Source of the DNA: Tomocerus qinae
Lineage: Eukaryota > Arthropoda > Collembola > Entomobryomorpha > Tomoceridae
Assembly (NCBI GenBank): GCA_020055645.1
Contig: CM034547.1
Location: 48,238,909-48,302,908 of the forward strand
Direction of reading: 5' to 3'
Length of the DNA stretch: 64,000 nucleotides
Shown: positions 55,373-64,000 of the stretch, piece by piece
Layout: every line of letters starts with the position of its first letter
How positions within the stretch are numbered: the stretch's first letter is position 1
Translations under genes and position numbers: made by a program
Notes under the pieces: generated by a model
The model's database searches: none
What the model saw: only the letters and a program-made list of their open reading frames with translations
What the model was told of the DNA's origin: nothing

Positions 55373-55982
55373 CCTTCTCCCAGTCCCGTGCTCAGGAGCC
55401 GAGATTGCTGACAATCATTTCCCGTTCCGCGAAAGGGAACGTACCCCTATTCACCCCTCATCTCGGGACATCACGGAGACATCAACGGTCTCACCCTCCG
55501 AATCCCCGAAACAACAGCCTACCCAACCGGTAGAACGGGAAAAGGTACCTCGAACGCCCGAAGCCCAAGTGCCACCGATCCACTTCGCCAACATAACCTA
55601 CCCGGTATTATCAAACCTTAGTTATGGATCTTGCAGTGGAACCCCTATCCCCTACAGGACCCACTCCGTTTCGTGGACCCTGGTCGTCACCGGAATTGGC
55701 GGTGTCGCTCTGGGAGTCATGTTCGCCACATGCAACTCCTACTTTGTGTTTAAACAATTTTACCTCTTCGCCAATGGGATTGCCTTAACTAGTTTTCCAC
55801 CACCGGTGGATGCCTTGGCGGATGCCAACGTTCAGGTAGGTCCCTCCAGAGTCTTACCTACTATCGAGGACGTCAACGCCCTCAATACTGGACCCTTAGT
55901 TATCGTTAGCCTCACCTTACTAGCCGCTATCGCGATCATCATAGTGTTGATTTGTTACCTATTTAAGAAAATGTGTCAATAG
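55338..55982 (+). CDS. Env-like signal-peptide membrane glycoprotein
   Basis: 214 residues, starting inside the end of pol. A clear signal peptide (MWTILVTLMASSLLPVPCSG) is followed by a Pro/Ser/Glu-rich ectodomain with NIT and NLS N-glycosylation sequons. One hydrophobic segment lies around VVTGIGGVALGVMFATC and a strong C-terminal transmembrane helix around IVSLTLLAAIAIIIVLICYL, with a short KKMC tail. The position after integrase is that of env in envelope-bearing gypsy elements, but the protein is about a third of normal Env size and shows no furin site or fusion-peptide pattern I recognise. It may be a reduced envelope or an unrelated membrane protein. Confidence 0.72.
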   Translation: MWTILVTLMASSLLPVPCSGAEIADNHFPFRERERTPIHPSSRDITETSTVSPSESPKQQPTQPVEREKVPRTPEAQVPPIHFANITYPVLSNLSYGSCSGTPIPYRTHSVSWTLVVTGIGGVALGVMFATCNSYFVFKQFYLFANGIALTSFPPPVDALADANVQVGPSRVLPTIEDVNALNTGPLVIVSLTLLAAIAIIIVLICYLFKKMCQ

Positions 55983-56768
55983 TCAGCCAGTCAGTCACTT
56001 ACATGGTAAGAGTACAGCAGTTTACTCTCCTCCTTCCTTATCTTGATTTCTTGTACAGCTCTGGTTTTATTATTTTAGCCAGTACATCCGCTAGCTTAAG
56101 ATAAACTTACTAACATTCTACGCCTTTAAATTTAATGTGCCCTTTACATCCTGTGTAATTATCAGCCCCATTAGCATAAACATCCATTAATGCACTGTAC
56201 GTTCTGTTTCTAGAAAGACCAGGAACTACTGGAGAACATGGCCTACCTCGTCTGCTACAAGCTGGGTGGACACGCTCTCCAGCGCTTCCTACGACGTACT
56301 AGAAGACGTCTTATTAAATCACAATTTTAATTTATGTTGTTTTCATTTTATGCCTTATGGTTAATATACATAGACTAAGACGCCCCGTTCATTGTCACAT
56401 CCCTTGTTTAGGTTATCATTTATTGTACCCCCTTTTCACTCGTTACAAAATACTAATTTTCTTTTGTTAATCTCATTGTATGATGTTACATCACATTACT
56501 ATGTTTAGTTATTCCCGAGCCGTCATAATTCACACGTATGGACGCCTGGCCAGGTTTTTGCCCTTCAAACGTCATCATGCTAGGACAAGGTTTTCCCTGG
56601 ACCCATAGCCAGAATTGGAGGTTGTCCATGTCCCGACGGCACTTCACTCCTTTCGTTTCTGTGCAAATATATATCATTTATTCTTAACAGCAGTTATTGT
56701 CAATAGCCGTTTCCTTAGCCTCGCCCATGGTTAATCTATTTTAATTTTCTCCTCTTAGTTGAAAATTT
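55983..56768 (+). other. 3' untranslated part of the LTR element with a possible spliced mini-ORF
   Basis: The region has a strong donor (ATG|GTAAGAG after 56005) and a strong acceptor (TTCTGTTTCTAG ending 56213). Splicing them fuses an ATG in frame to a 38-codon frame ending at 56330, with an Arg-rich C-terminus (FLRRTRRRLIK). Without splicing, the frame can start at ATG 56238 (30 residues). The rest appears noncoding; a 63-codon antisense frame (56486-56677) has no support. Confidence 0.4.
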
Positions 56769-56785
56769 AGAAAAAGTAGGGGTAG
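56769..56785 (+). other. Polypurine tract
   Basis: AGAAAAAGTAGGGGTAG ends at the base before the 3' LTR, the expected site of plus-strand DNA priming. Confidence 0.8.
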
Positions 56786-57205
56786 TGTGATGACCATGGG
56801 CTACTTGTAATACTTGTAATAACTGTAATAAAGCACAACCACTATAACACAATATTACACACATCCGGACGCAGTAACTGAGAGAGCCACTGGAAGATAA
56901 CGGAGAGCCACAAGAGATTGCGGAGAGCCATCGACCCAAAATGAGATACCTGATATAAGGGAACGACAAGGAGAATAACAGTCAGTCGGTCGGGAGCGGA
57001 GCCAGAGGAATCAAGTTGGGACTACGAAACGCACAACACAAACAATCACATTCTAAACTCTAAAAGCAATAAAGATTAAAACTCCACAAAATAACATCCA
57101 AAATTCATTCTCATTAAAAACACATAGACACCGAACAGAAGAGGCAGAATCTACCTTCGGTCAAAAAGAATATATTTTAAAGGCCAATTAAGACCGACCC
57201 TCACA
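56786..57205 (+). repeat. 3' LTR
   Basis: 420 bp, no difference seen from 45119-45538. It is followed directly by ATACC, whose first four bases repeat those before the 5' LTR. Confidence 0.95.
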
Positions 57206-58311
57206 ATACCATAAGTCCCTAGCTCACAACGCCACAGCAGGTACAGGTACAGAGGCAAATTTAGCTTCAGCAAATCAAGCTTCTTTCAATTTGGCATTCC
57301 GTTAACTAGCATTTTCTCAAAGTACACACTTGATTTTTACTCAAGTCGAAGACACCGAAATGAGTACATTTGGATACAGAAAAGGGTTTTCAGGCAATTA
57401 AAACTGATGTGGATTTGGTATCTCTATAACCATCTTAATTAATTAGAACTGGAACTGCAAATAATGCTTGAAGTAATGAATGCCAGACTTATTTCAGACT
57501 TAACATAGCTAAAAGCTATTTGGAATAGATACCGAAATGGAATAGACCATTTTTAGATCATACGAGTAGATCAAGTAAATGTTTGGATAAATTCGGACAC
57601 ATAAACACGCGATCTAGTTACACAATAGGTGGGTACTTTTCTCAGAACTAATGGCAGTTCATAGACAGTTCTAATTAAGCACACTTTACTTAAGAAAATA
57701 AGGAATTTATCATTAGTACAATAAAGGCTGCTTTTGGTATACACTTTGGTATCGCTCTAGTCGACTGTTTTAATGCAATAAGGATACGGGTTATAGAAAC
57801 GATTGTGTCTCATTGCTGATGTATGATATAATATTTATAAGTACATGTCATACATTTGTTTTACATATGCATTTGACTAATGATCAATTCTTGAAATAGA
57901 AAATTAGCAAACAATGTTCTGCCTACAAGATGATCTATTTCAAATGAAAATGACAAAAATACTAATAAGTAATATTTACAATGGATGGGTAACAGCACCT
58001 GTAAGAATAAGAACTGAATCAATTTTAACTAAATTTACAATCTATTTGTCTTGTGCAGCAGGTAGAAGTAAAGTTCATACCACCAATTCGAATAATTAAG
58101 ATTTTAAGATCAGATAACCTTAATAGTGATCTCTTCGTTTCATCTTCAAAGTTCAGTGCAATGAAGGAAACACACTGAATGTGAATAAACACTCCATAGC
58201 CAGCGTCCTAGGAATACACACAAATTGCTCGTACAATTGACCCGACAAATAGATAATCCATCCATATCATATTCACACAATTGTTTGAGGTTGCAAGAAT
58301 AATCCCACAAT
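57206..58311. other. Upstream flank of IR copy 1
   Basis: Noncoding. A block near 57433-57462 (CCATCTTAATTA...AGAACTGGAACT) matches one near 62252-62280 at about the same distance from the second IR gene, so this flank belongs to the tandem duplication. Confidence 0.55.
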
Positions 58312-60259
58312 ATGCTTGCAGTAATAATTATTCTTTTCATATTTTTACAGCCATCCAAGACCATAAACGATCAAAAATTCTCCAAATTAATTTCCAATAT
58401 GATACACCAACACTTCTGGGATTGTACAATGTTCTATATTGATGGAGCAACAAGATTAAAAGACTACAGCTATTTCTGTTTCGGATTACCCCTCTCTGTT
58501 AGTGCATCATACTGAGAAAGCAATATACTCCGTTGATCTTGCATCTAACATATCTATGAGAACTAACACCATTCGACATTCTTCTCACTGCTCAATCGTA
58601 GTTACCCAGATTTTTGAGTTTAATAGTAATTTTCAGAAACTTTTCATCAAAAACCTTATTCCCGATCGCTTTGAAATAACTCGGAAGGACGAGGATCATT
58701 ACTTATTTATCAGCAACAGTGAGAAAATCGAAAGGGAGTTGTTACTCTCCCCATTATCGCTTCTTATTCGGTATAAACTAATGATTCGTTCGAAAGGAGA
58801 CACAATACTAGGTCATATGTTGTGTTTCTATTGTGCAGAGGGAGGTTCTCCCAAAATATTGACTGTTGATTTAAAAAAGGATAAAATTAGAAAACTTTTT
58901 CCAGACCTTACAAAACAGTTCAACGGCCATGTTATCCGATTGTCCGCTAACACAGGAATTGATGCAATTTATGTTTCCGAGAAAGTAAGAAATCAATGGA
59001 AAAATAAACGGGGTATTCATGTTGAAGTATTTTCTATCATCATGAAACAATTTAATTTTACTTATACTACTCGTCCGTCAACAGGATTTGAAAAGTTTCC
59101 CTCTGGAGGTTCGGGATTAAAATTACCCAATGGGACATGGATTGGCTGTGTCGGAGATGTTTATTATGGAAAAGCAGATTTAGCAATGAATGTATCACCA
59201 AACACAGGAAGATTGGGAATTGTTACTTTCACCTCATCTTTGGTATACATTTCCATCTCTTTTGTAACAGCAAAACCTAAAGCATTACATCCATGGCAAA
59301 ATATTTTCAAAGCATTTGACCTTATGACATGGGCTACCATTGCTTCATTAGCCATTTTTACAGGCTCTATTATTTTATTATTCGAAGCATTTCAAATGAA
59401 GTCGAAGAAAAATAACTCAACTAAACCTTGGACAGTAGGAAAAGCTATTTTTTCAATTTATGGAACTTTCACTGGACATTCTACTTCTGACCCGTCATCA
59501 ACAGCAGCAAAAGTTAACTATGCATTTTGGCTATGTTTTACTTTAATTATTTCTGCAGCTTATGCATCTAAACTTACATCGTTCATAATGCTACCTGGCT
59601 TTGAAATTCTTCCGAAAACGTTCCAAGACCTCATAGATGACAACTATAATTTCAAGTGGGGAGCTTCTGCCGGATTTCGAGGAGGACTTGGAGAAATGGT
59701 TTTCAAACTTTCTTCGAATCCAGCGATGAGGAAAATTTACCACAAGATGATGCTCCAAGCAGATCGTGGGATCTGCGCTAAGAATTGCCTAGTTTCAAGA
59801 CAAGCGTGCATTGATTGGGACCGAGTTATTGAATACTCTTTGAAGTTGAATTTCTCCAGCAGCGACGGTAGTCATCCATTTTCGCTGGCGAAACAGTCTA
59901 CTTATTTCGTCCCAAATAGCTGGATTACAAGGAAGAGGGAGATTTTCTTTCCTAATTTCAATAAGGTCATTATCTATGCATACGACAGCGGATTACTGGA
60001 AAGAATGTTGCAAAATGATTGGTCAAAACAAAGAGCTGCCAAAATTCAGAGCAAAAAAGGCCAAAATACTGTAAATACAATGCCTTCTCTACATATCACA
60101 GAAGGTCCTAAACCGTTTACGCTTCATAACATAAAAGGGTGCTTTTGTGTCCTATTGGCAGGATTAACTTGCAGCATTTTATGCTTTGTTGTAGAATTTA
60201 CTAAACATTACTTTAAATCGATTCATTCGAAGACTCATTCTGAAGTAATGATGATTTAG
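58312..60259 (+). pseudogene. Ionotropic receptor copy 1, frameshifted near its N-terminus
   Basis: IRs are ligand-gated cation channels of chemosensory neurons derived from ionotropic glutamate receptors. ATG 58312 opens a signal peptide (LAVIIILFIFLQPSKT) and ~50 residues. The homologous frame then continues only in the +1 register from about 58460 to the stop at 60257-60259. Aligned to copy 2, this copy lacks 2 bp around 58450-58475. Downstream everything is intact: the S1 region with an Arg in NTGRLGIVTFTSS, M1 (TWATIASLAIFTGSIILLF), a pore loop (SIYGTFTGHSTSDP), M3 (ISAAYASKLTSFI, counterpart of SYTANLAAF), S2, and M4 (LLAGLTCSILCFVVEF). It may be a pseudogene, a sequence error, or a gene using an unseen upstream exon. 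Confidence 0.85.
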
Positions 60260-60457
60260 TGTGTAAACTTTAAGTTAGAATTTCAAATACAATACAGTCA
60301 TATCAAAAGCAGTGCTAATGACAGAATTTGTATTATGGAATACCAATTGTCTCCTATATCTAGCATACTGTAGTCTGGACTTTTACAAAATATTGAAGCG
60401 TAAAACCAACCATTTAAAGAGCAAAACCTTTGCTAGTGCATCTACGTAGTGGTGATA
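60260..60457. other. 3' flank of IR copy 1
   Basis: Short AT-rich flank; no recognised signal. Confidence 0.4.
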
Positions 60458-60459
60458 TA

Positions 60460-61904
60460 CAATTGAGTCTTAACTTGAAAAAACCCGACACCTGGATATC
60501 TGAAATCACTAATTAATTAATTTTCAAGTAGTCATGGAAAGTTACTTAGAATCCAGTGTTTCGTATTTGGTAAAATTTAAAGGGGGGAAATGTCTCCAGT
60601 AAGACAAGGTCGTAATACCTGGTTACGTCTGACACGTAAGACTAAAAGGGTAGGGCCTGCCGCATCCTTTTATTGGGTCAATCCAAGGAGCATGGATGTT
60701 GTCATGGTATAGTACCGTCCAAGCTTCTTGGGTCAATCTGTGATAACTTAGTTTTGATTTCTAACATGATGCACCCGAGCTCCCCACCACCCATTCTAAA
60801 ATGGGGCTTTTTAGTCAGGCCGAGTCTAACATCGTTCTGGCTGATGTCTGATGCCAAAAAGCGACATTATATCCAGGGTTTGTTCAACTCAAGCACCTTT
60901 ATCATACCATTCCCATTTAGAACAACGTTTACGCCCGTAGGATCTACCGACTTTTTTAGAACAAACTAACGAAAATGTCCAAATTAACGATAGCAACCAT
61001 AACCACTTTGGGTTGCATAAATACAAATAAATATACAAGGTCCCCAGTCCTGCTGTACAGATATAGAAATGAATTTCGGGATTATTCCATAAAGACATTT
61101 TCAGTACAAATACATTTGCGCAAAGCTCGAAATGTGGATTGTTTGAAGAAAATGAGTTAAAAGTAGCCTTTTAGAAATGGCATATAATCGGGCGACTATT
61201 TAAGTTGAAGCCTGAAGCCCCTGAAAGAGCCCTAAAGTATTTTGTGGGCAAGGCAAATCACAAATATAAATACTTTGGTTAGGCTACGAGCAAAACATGG
61301 ACAAGGCCGAGTATATAAGGGTATATAGTTATTGCTAAATTCAAGAAAAAGAAGTTTTTTCTAAAAAATAGCTAATCATTGTATTTTATGCAAGTTTTGA
61401 GTCTTCCCCCTCTGAAATCGTCTTTTAAATTTTAAATACCGGTTCCTCTGAAGGATGCCCTATTTTTTTCGCACGAAAATATAGGTTTACAGGTTGGTGA
61501 ATGAGATGGAGTTATTGTGACATTTAACAAAGGAGGTAACACAAATAGAATTCTGTTTACGTATAAGCCAGTGATTGTGAATGCAGCCACTGATTACCCT
61601 AGGCTCGCCTGCACCCAGTTTTGATAAGTTAGGTTGAAATTGGCAGCTAAAAGAGAAAACTGCTAATGTCGTCACCTGAAGTGGAAGCAGCTGCCATAGT
61701 AACATTTAAAGCATCTTGACTCTACCCTTTTACTGAATTGAGTTACAGCACTAATTCTTTTTTAAGTTTCTTCCCCATGGGAAATATATAAATAATAAAA
61801 ATAATCGTCCCCCTGGGGAAACCCTGTTCAAACTCTATGACTACAATAATAATTTTGAAATTGGAAATTCAGTTGTCGGGTTTTTCCAAGTTAAGACTCA
61901 ATTA
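60460..61904. mobile_element. 1.4 kb TIR element with TA target duplication
   Basis: The left end (CAATTGAGTCTTAACTTG, then AAAAACCCGACA) and the reverse complement of the right end (TAATTGAGTCTTAACTTGGA, then AAAACCCGACA) match over ~31 bases with two differences. TA lies on both sides (60458-60459, 61905-61906), as in Tc1/mariner-type insertions. I see no transposase; a 98-codon plus frame inside (60673-60969) has no motif. The element lies between the two IR copies. Confidence 0.6.
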
Positions 61905-61906
61905 TA

Positions 61907-63120
61907 TTTATTTAGGACAATTAGTATTATATTCCCTCACCTCTTCGTAATACTCCACCATTAGCTATCATTAGAGCCACTCAAAATAGGTACGCTCATA
62001 TGAAATCATTTATGAGAACTTAGCTTTCAATACGGCATCCCATATACTACAAATTTAATATTTTCTTAACCCAATTGATTTTCATACAAGTCGCATTGGA
62101 GTCATTTAAGTAGAGATGTTTATTTAATGTAAGGTAGAATTATGAGTATCTATACTTCCATTGTCTCTTCACCTTGAAAATGATTTACTGAAATAAAAAT
62201 CTATAAACCTTTTTACCCATCAATTAGAACTGGAGTGGATTGACTATCTTTTATGACCATCTTAATTAGAACTGGAACTAAAACCGTGGACGAATGCAAA
62301 AATTAATTTCAATGAGTAACACACATATATATATAACAAGCAATCTGAAAGCACGTAATTAAATAAGGAGTACTATCCAGTACCAGCAGTATTTCACTTT
62401 GTAGGTAGCTCTAATTAAGTGAAAGTTTTCCTCCCAGTTACAGCTTAGGAGCAGGGACTCTAAAAGCATTTTATCATTACTACTTTTAGTATTAACTTTG
62501 TATCTCCATCCAACTCCAGTCAACCGTTTTAATGAAATGAGCATACGGCCACCGTACGGGTACTAGAATAATTGAAGATTCATTGGTTAATGCATGTTGT
62601 GAAGTACTTGCATGTATCACAAAAGTGGACAACTGTAGAAACTTTCCACACAAATAATTTCTTTTAATTTACCATCTGTCTCAACTGATAATGATAAAAA
62701 CGTTATTTTTACATCATTTCCTTTGGGTAGCAATATGTATACTAAGAAAAGATATTATGTTAAACTTATTATGTCGAGTAAAAGTTACAAGAAATGCTTC
62801 GATTCACATAACTCTTCCATAACTTACCAAATCCACCAAGCAGTAATTTGGCAGCTGTCCATAATAGTGCATTCAATCACATCACATCTGAAGATTCCAA
62901 AGCCCATCCTAATTTTCAGTTGAAAGTTGTAACTACAAACAATAGTAATTAAATAAACTGGGAAAAATGCTACAGTGTATACTCTACAAACGAATTCGTT
63001 TTTCAAAACGTATACAAACATAAATAGAGGTAATCCAAAATTTAACAGGAAATTATGGATAGAATATATTCGGAATTTCGAAACCCATGCCGAAGAAGAT
63101 ACAAATACGATTTCCGGAGA
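61907..63120. other. Upstream flank of IR copy 2
   Basis: Noncoding flank with blocks shared with the region before copy 1, in the same order (the CCATCTTAATTAGAACTGGAACT block; TTTTAATG-AAT-AG-ATACGG near 57769 and 62529). No gene is seen. Confidence 0.5.
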
Positions 63121-64000
63121 ATGGTTAAAGCATTTCTTTTCTTATTTTTGGTACAATCAACCACAACAATATCCCCAAACGATGAAAAATTCATTAAACT
63201 TTCAACTATGATTAAGCAACATTTCTCGGATTGTACAATGTTTTATATTGAAGAATTAACATTAACAAAAAATGACACAACTACTTCTGCTTCGCATTAC
63301 GCCTCTCTATTAGTGCATCATACTGGGAAAGCAATGTACTCCTTTGTTCTTGGATCTAATAATACCCAAACTAAAAGAATTGACACCATTCGACATTCTT
63401 CTCACTGCTCAATCGTAGTTACCCAGATTTTTGAGTTTAATAGTGATTTTCAGAAACTTTTCATCAAAAAACTAATTCCCGATCGCTTTGAAATAACTCG
63501 GAAGGACGAAGATCATTACTTATTTATCAGCAACAGTGAGAAAATCGAAAGGGAGTTGTTACTCTCCCCACTATCGCTTCTTATTCGGTATAAACTAATG
63601 ATTCGTTGGAAAGGAGACACAATATTAGGTCACACGTTGTGTTTCTATTGTGCAGAGAGAGGTTCTTCCCAAATAGTACCTATAGATTTAAAAAACGAGA
63701 AAGCTGGAGAACTTGAAGAACTTTTTCCCGATTTTACAAAACAGTTCAACGGTCATGTTATCCGATTGTCCGCTAACACAGCCATTGATGCGATCTATGT
63801 CACCAAGAAAGTAAGAAATGAATGGAGAAATAAACGGGGCCTACATGTTGAAGTGTTTTCTATCATCATGAAACAATTTAATTTTACTTACACTACACGT
63901 CCATCAACAGGATTTGGAAATTTTCCCTCAGGAGGCTCGGGCCTAAAATTACCCAATGGGACATGGATCGGCTGTGTCGGAGATGTCTATTATGGAAAAG
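63121..64000 (+). CDS. Ionotropic receptor copy 2, truncated by the window end
   Basis: ATG 63121 starts a signal peptide (MVKAFLFLFLVQSTTTIS), and the frame stays open for 293 codons to the window edge. It is strikingly similar to copy 1 through the extracellular N-terminal domain and S1 start (shared SHCSIVVTQIFEFNS, DRFEITRKDEDHYLFISNSE, NGHVIRLSANT, LHVEVFSIIMKQFNFTYTTR). The last bases encode GCVGDVYYGK, just before the S1 segment that leads to M1. Unlike copy 1 it has no frameshift. A 6-codon-scale length difference occurs around 63690-63720 relative to copy 1. The channel part lies outside the window. Confidence 0.92.
   Translation, partial: MVKAFLFLFLVQSTTTISPNDEKFIKLSTMIKQHFSDCTMFYIEELTLTKNDTTTSASHYASLLVHHTGKAMYSFVLGSNNTQTKRIDTIRHSSHCSIVVTQIFEFNSDFQKLFIKKLIPDRFEITRKDEDHYLFISNSEKIERELLLSPLSLLIRYKLMIRWKGDTILGHTLCFYCAERGSSQIVPIDLKNEKAGELEELFPDFTKQFNGHVIRLSANTAIDAIYVTKKVRNEWRNKRGLHVEVFSIIMKQFNFTYTTRPSTGFGNFPSGGSGLKLPNGTWIGCVGDVYYGK

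Larger units (their letters stand above)
45119..57205 (+). mobile_element. 12.1 kb Ty3/Gypsy-type LTR retrotransposon with 5' dUTPase-like ORF array
   Basis: Complete element: 420-bp LTRs at both ends (TG...CA), a TSD ATAC (45115-45118 and 57206-57209), a primer-binding site touching the 5' LTR and a purine-rich tract touching the 3' LTR. The order is LTR, five dUTPase-like ORFs, a retropepsin-like ORF, a membrane ORF, gag, protease, RT-RNaseH-integrase, an env-like ORF and LTR. The RT/RNase H/integrase order and the gag type place it in Ty3/Gypsy (Metaviridae). The two LTRs are identical in my base-by-base reading, so insertion was recent. It is much longer than typical gypsy elements (5-8 kb), mainly because of the ~3 kb accessory block upstream of gag. 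It is more GC- and C-rich than its surroundings. Confidence 0.95.

Noticed and set aside
56486..56677. 63-codon antisense ORF in the retroelement 3' region
   Set aside because: No recognised motif, no partner signal; treated as chance.

Overview
This is an AT-rich nuclear window from an arthropod. The evidence is spliced GT-AG genes, an H2.0/HLX homeobox gene, a cysteine-string-protein gene, a nuclear tRNA-Trp and a tandem pair of divergent ionotropic-receptor (IR) chemoreceptor genes. The species cannot be fixed from the sequence; a hexapod or springtail-like genome is a guess.

Layout. 1-4 kb: the probable first codons of a gene running off the left edge, then a two-exon minus-strand gene for an unrecognised secreted or membrane protein. 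5.1-12.5 kb: an intronless DDX46/Prp5-type spliceosomal DEAD-box helicase whose last ~60 codons are cut off by a 4.3 kb DNA transposon. That transposon carries a decayed Mutator-like transposase and a decayed DEDDh exonuclease gene. 13.4-15.7 kb: an unrecognised single-exon gene and a tRNA-Trp. 20.7-24.3 kb: a TIR transposon with a nested second TIR element and a G-quadruplex-prone minisatellite. 24.4-25.5 kb: cysteine string protein (DNAJC5), minus strand, four exons. 25.5-37.2 kb: no gene seen. 37.2-44.1 kb: H2.0/HLX, four exons, with a foldback element in intron 2. 45.1-57.2 kb: a 12.1 kb LTR retrotransposon with LTRs I read as identical. 58.3 kb to the end: two IR paralogues in a ~4.8 kb tandem duplication, the first frameshifted and the second cut by the window edge.

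The most unusual object is the LTR element. It has a Ty3/Gypsy-type gag (CCHC knuckle), protease, reverse transcriptase, RNase H and DD35E integrase. Upstream of gag, where such elements normally have only a leader, it carries five consecutive small ORFs that all look like catalytically degenerate trimeric-dUTPase folds. These are followed by a free-standing second retropepsin ORF (DTG) and a small two-helix membrane ORF. Its protease ORF contains ten copies of a 60-bp (20-residue) repeat, nine of them perfect. A short signal-peptide glycoprotein-like ORF overlaps the end of pol, and a possible spliced arginine-rich mini-ORF lies before the 3' LTR. The protease-RT linker also looks dUTPase-like, so the 5' array may be duplicated and freed copies of the pol protease-plus-linker module.

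All calls come from reading the sequence; no search or alignment program was run.
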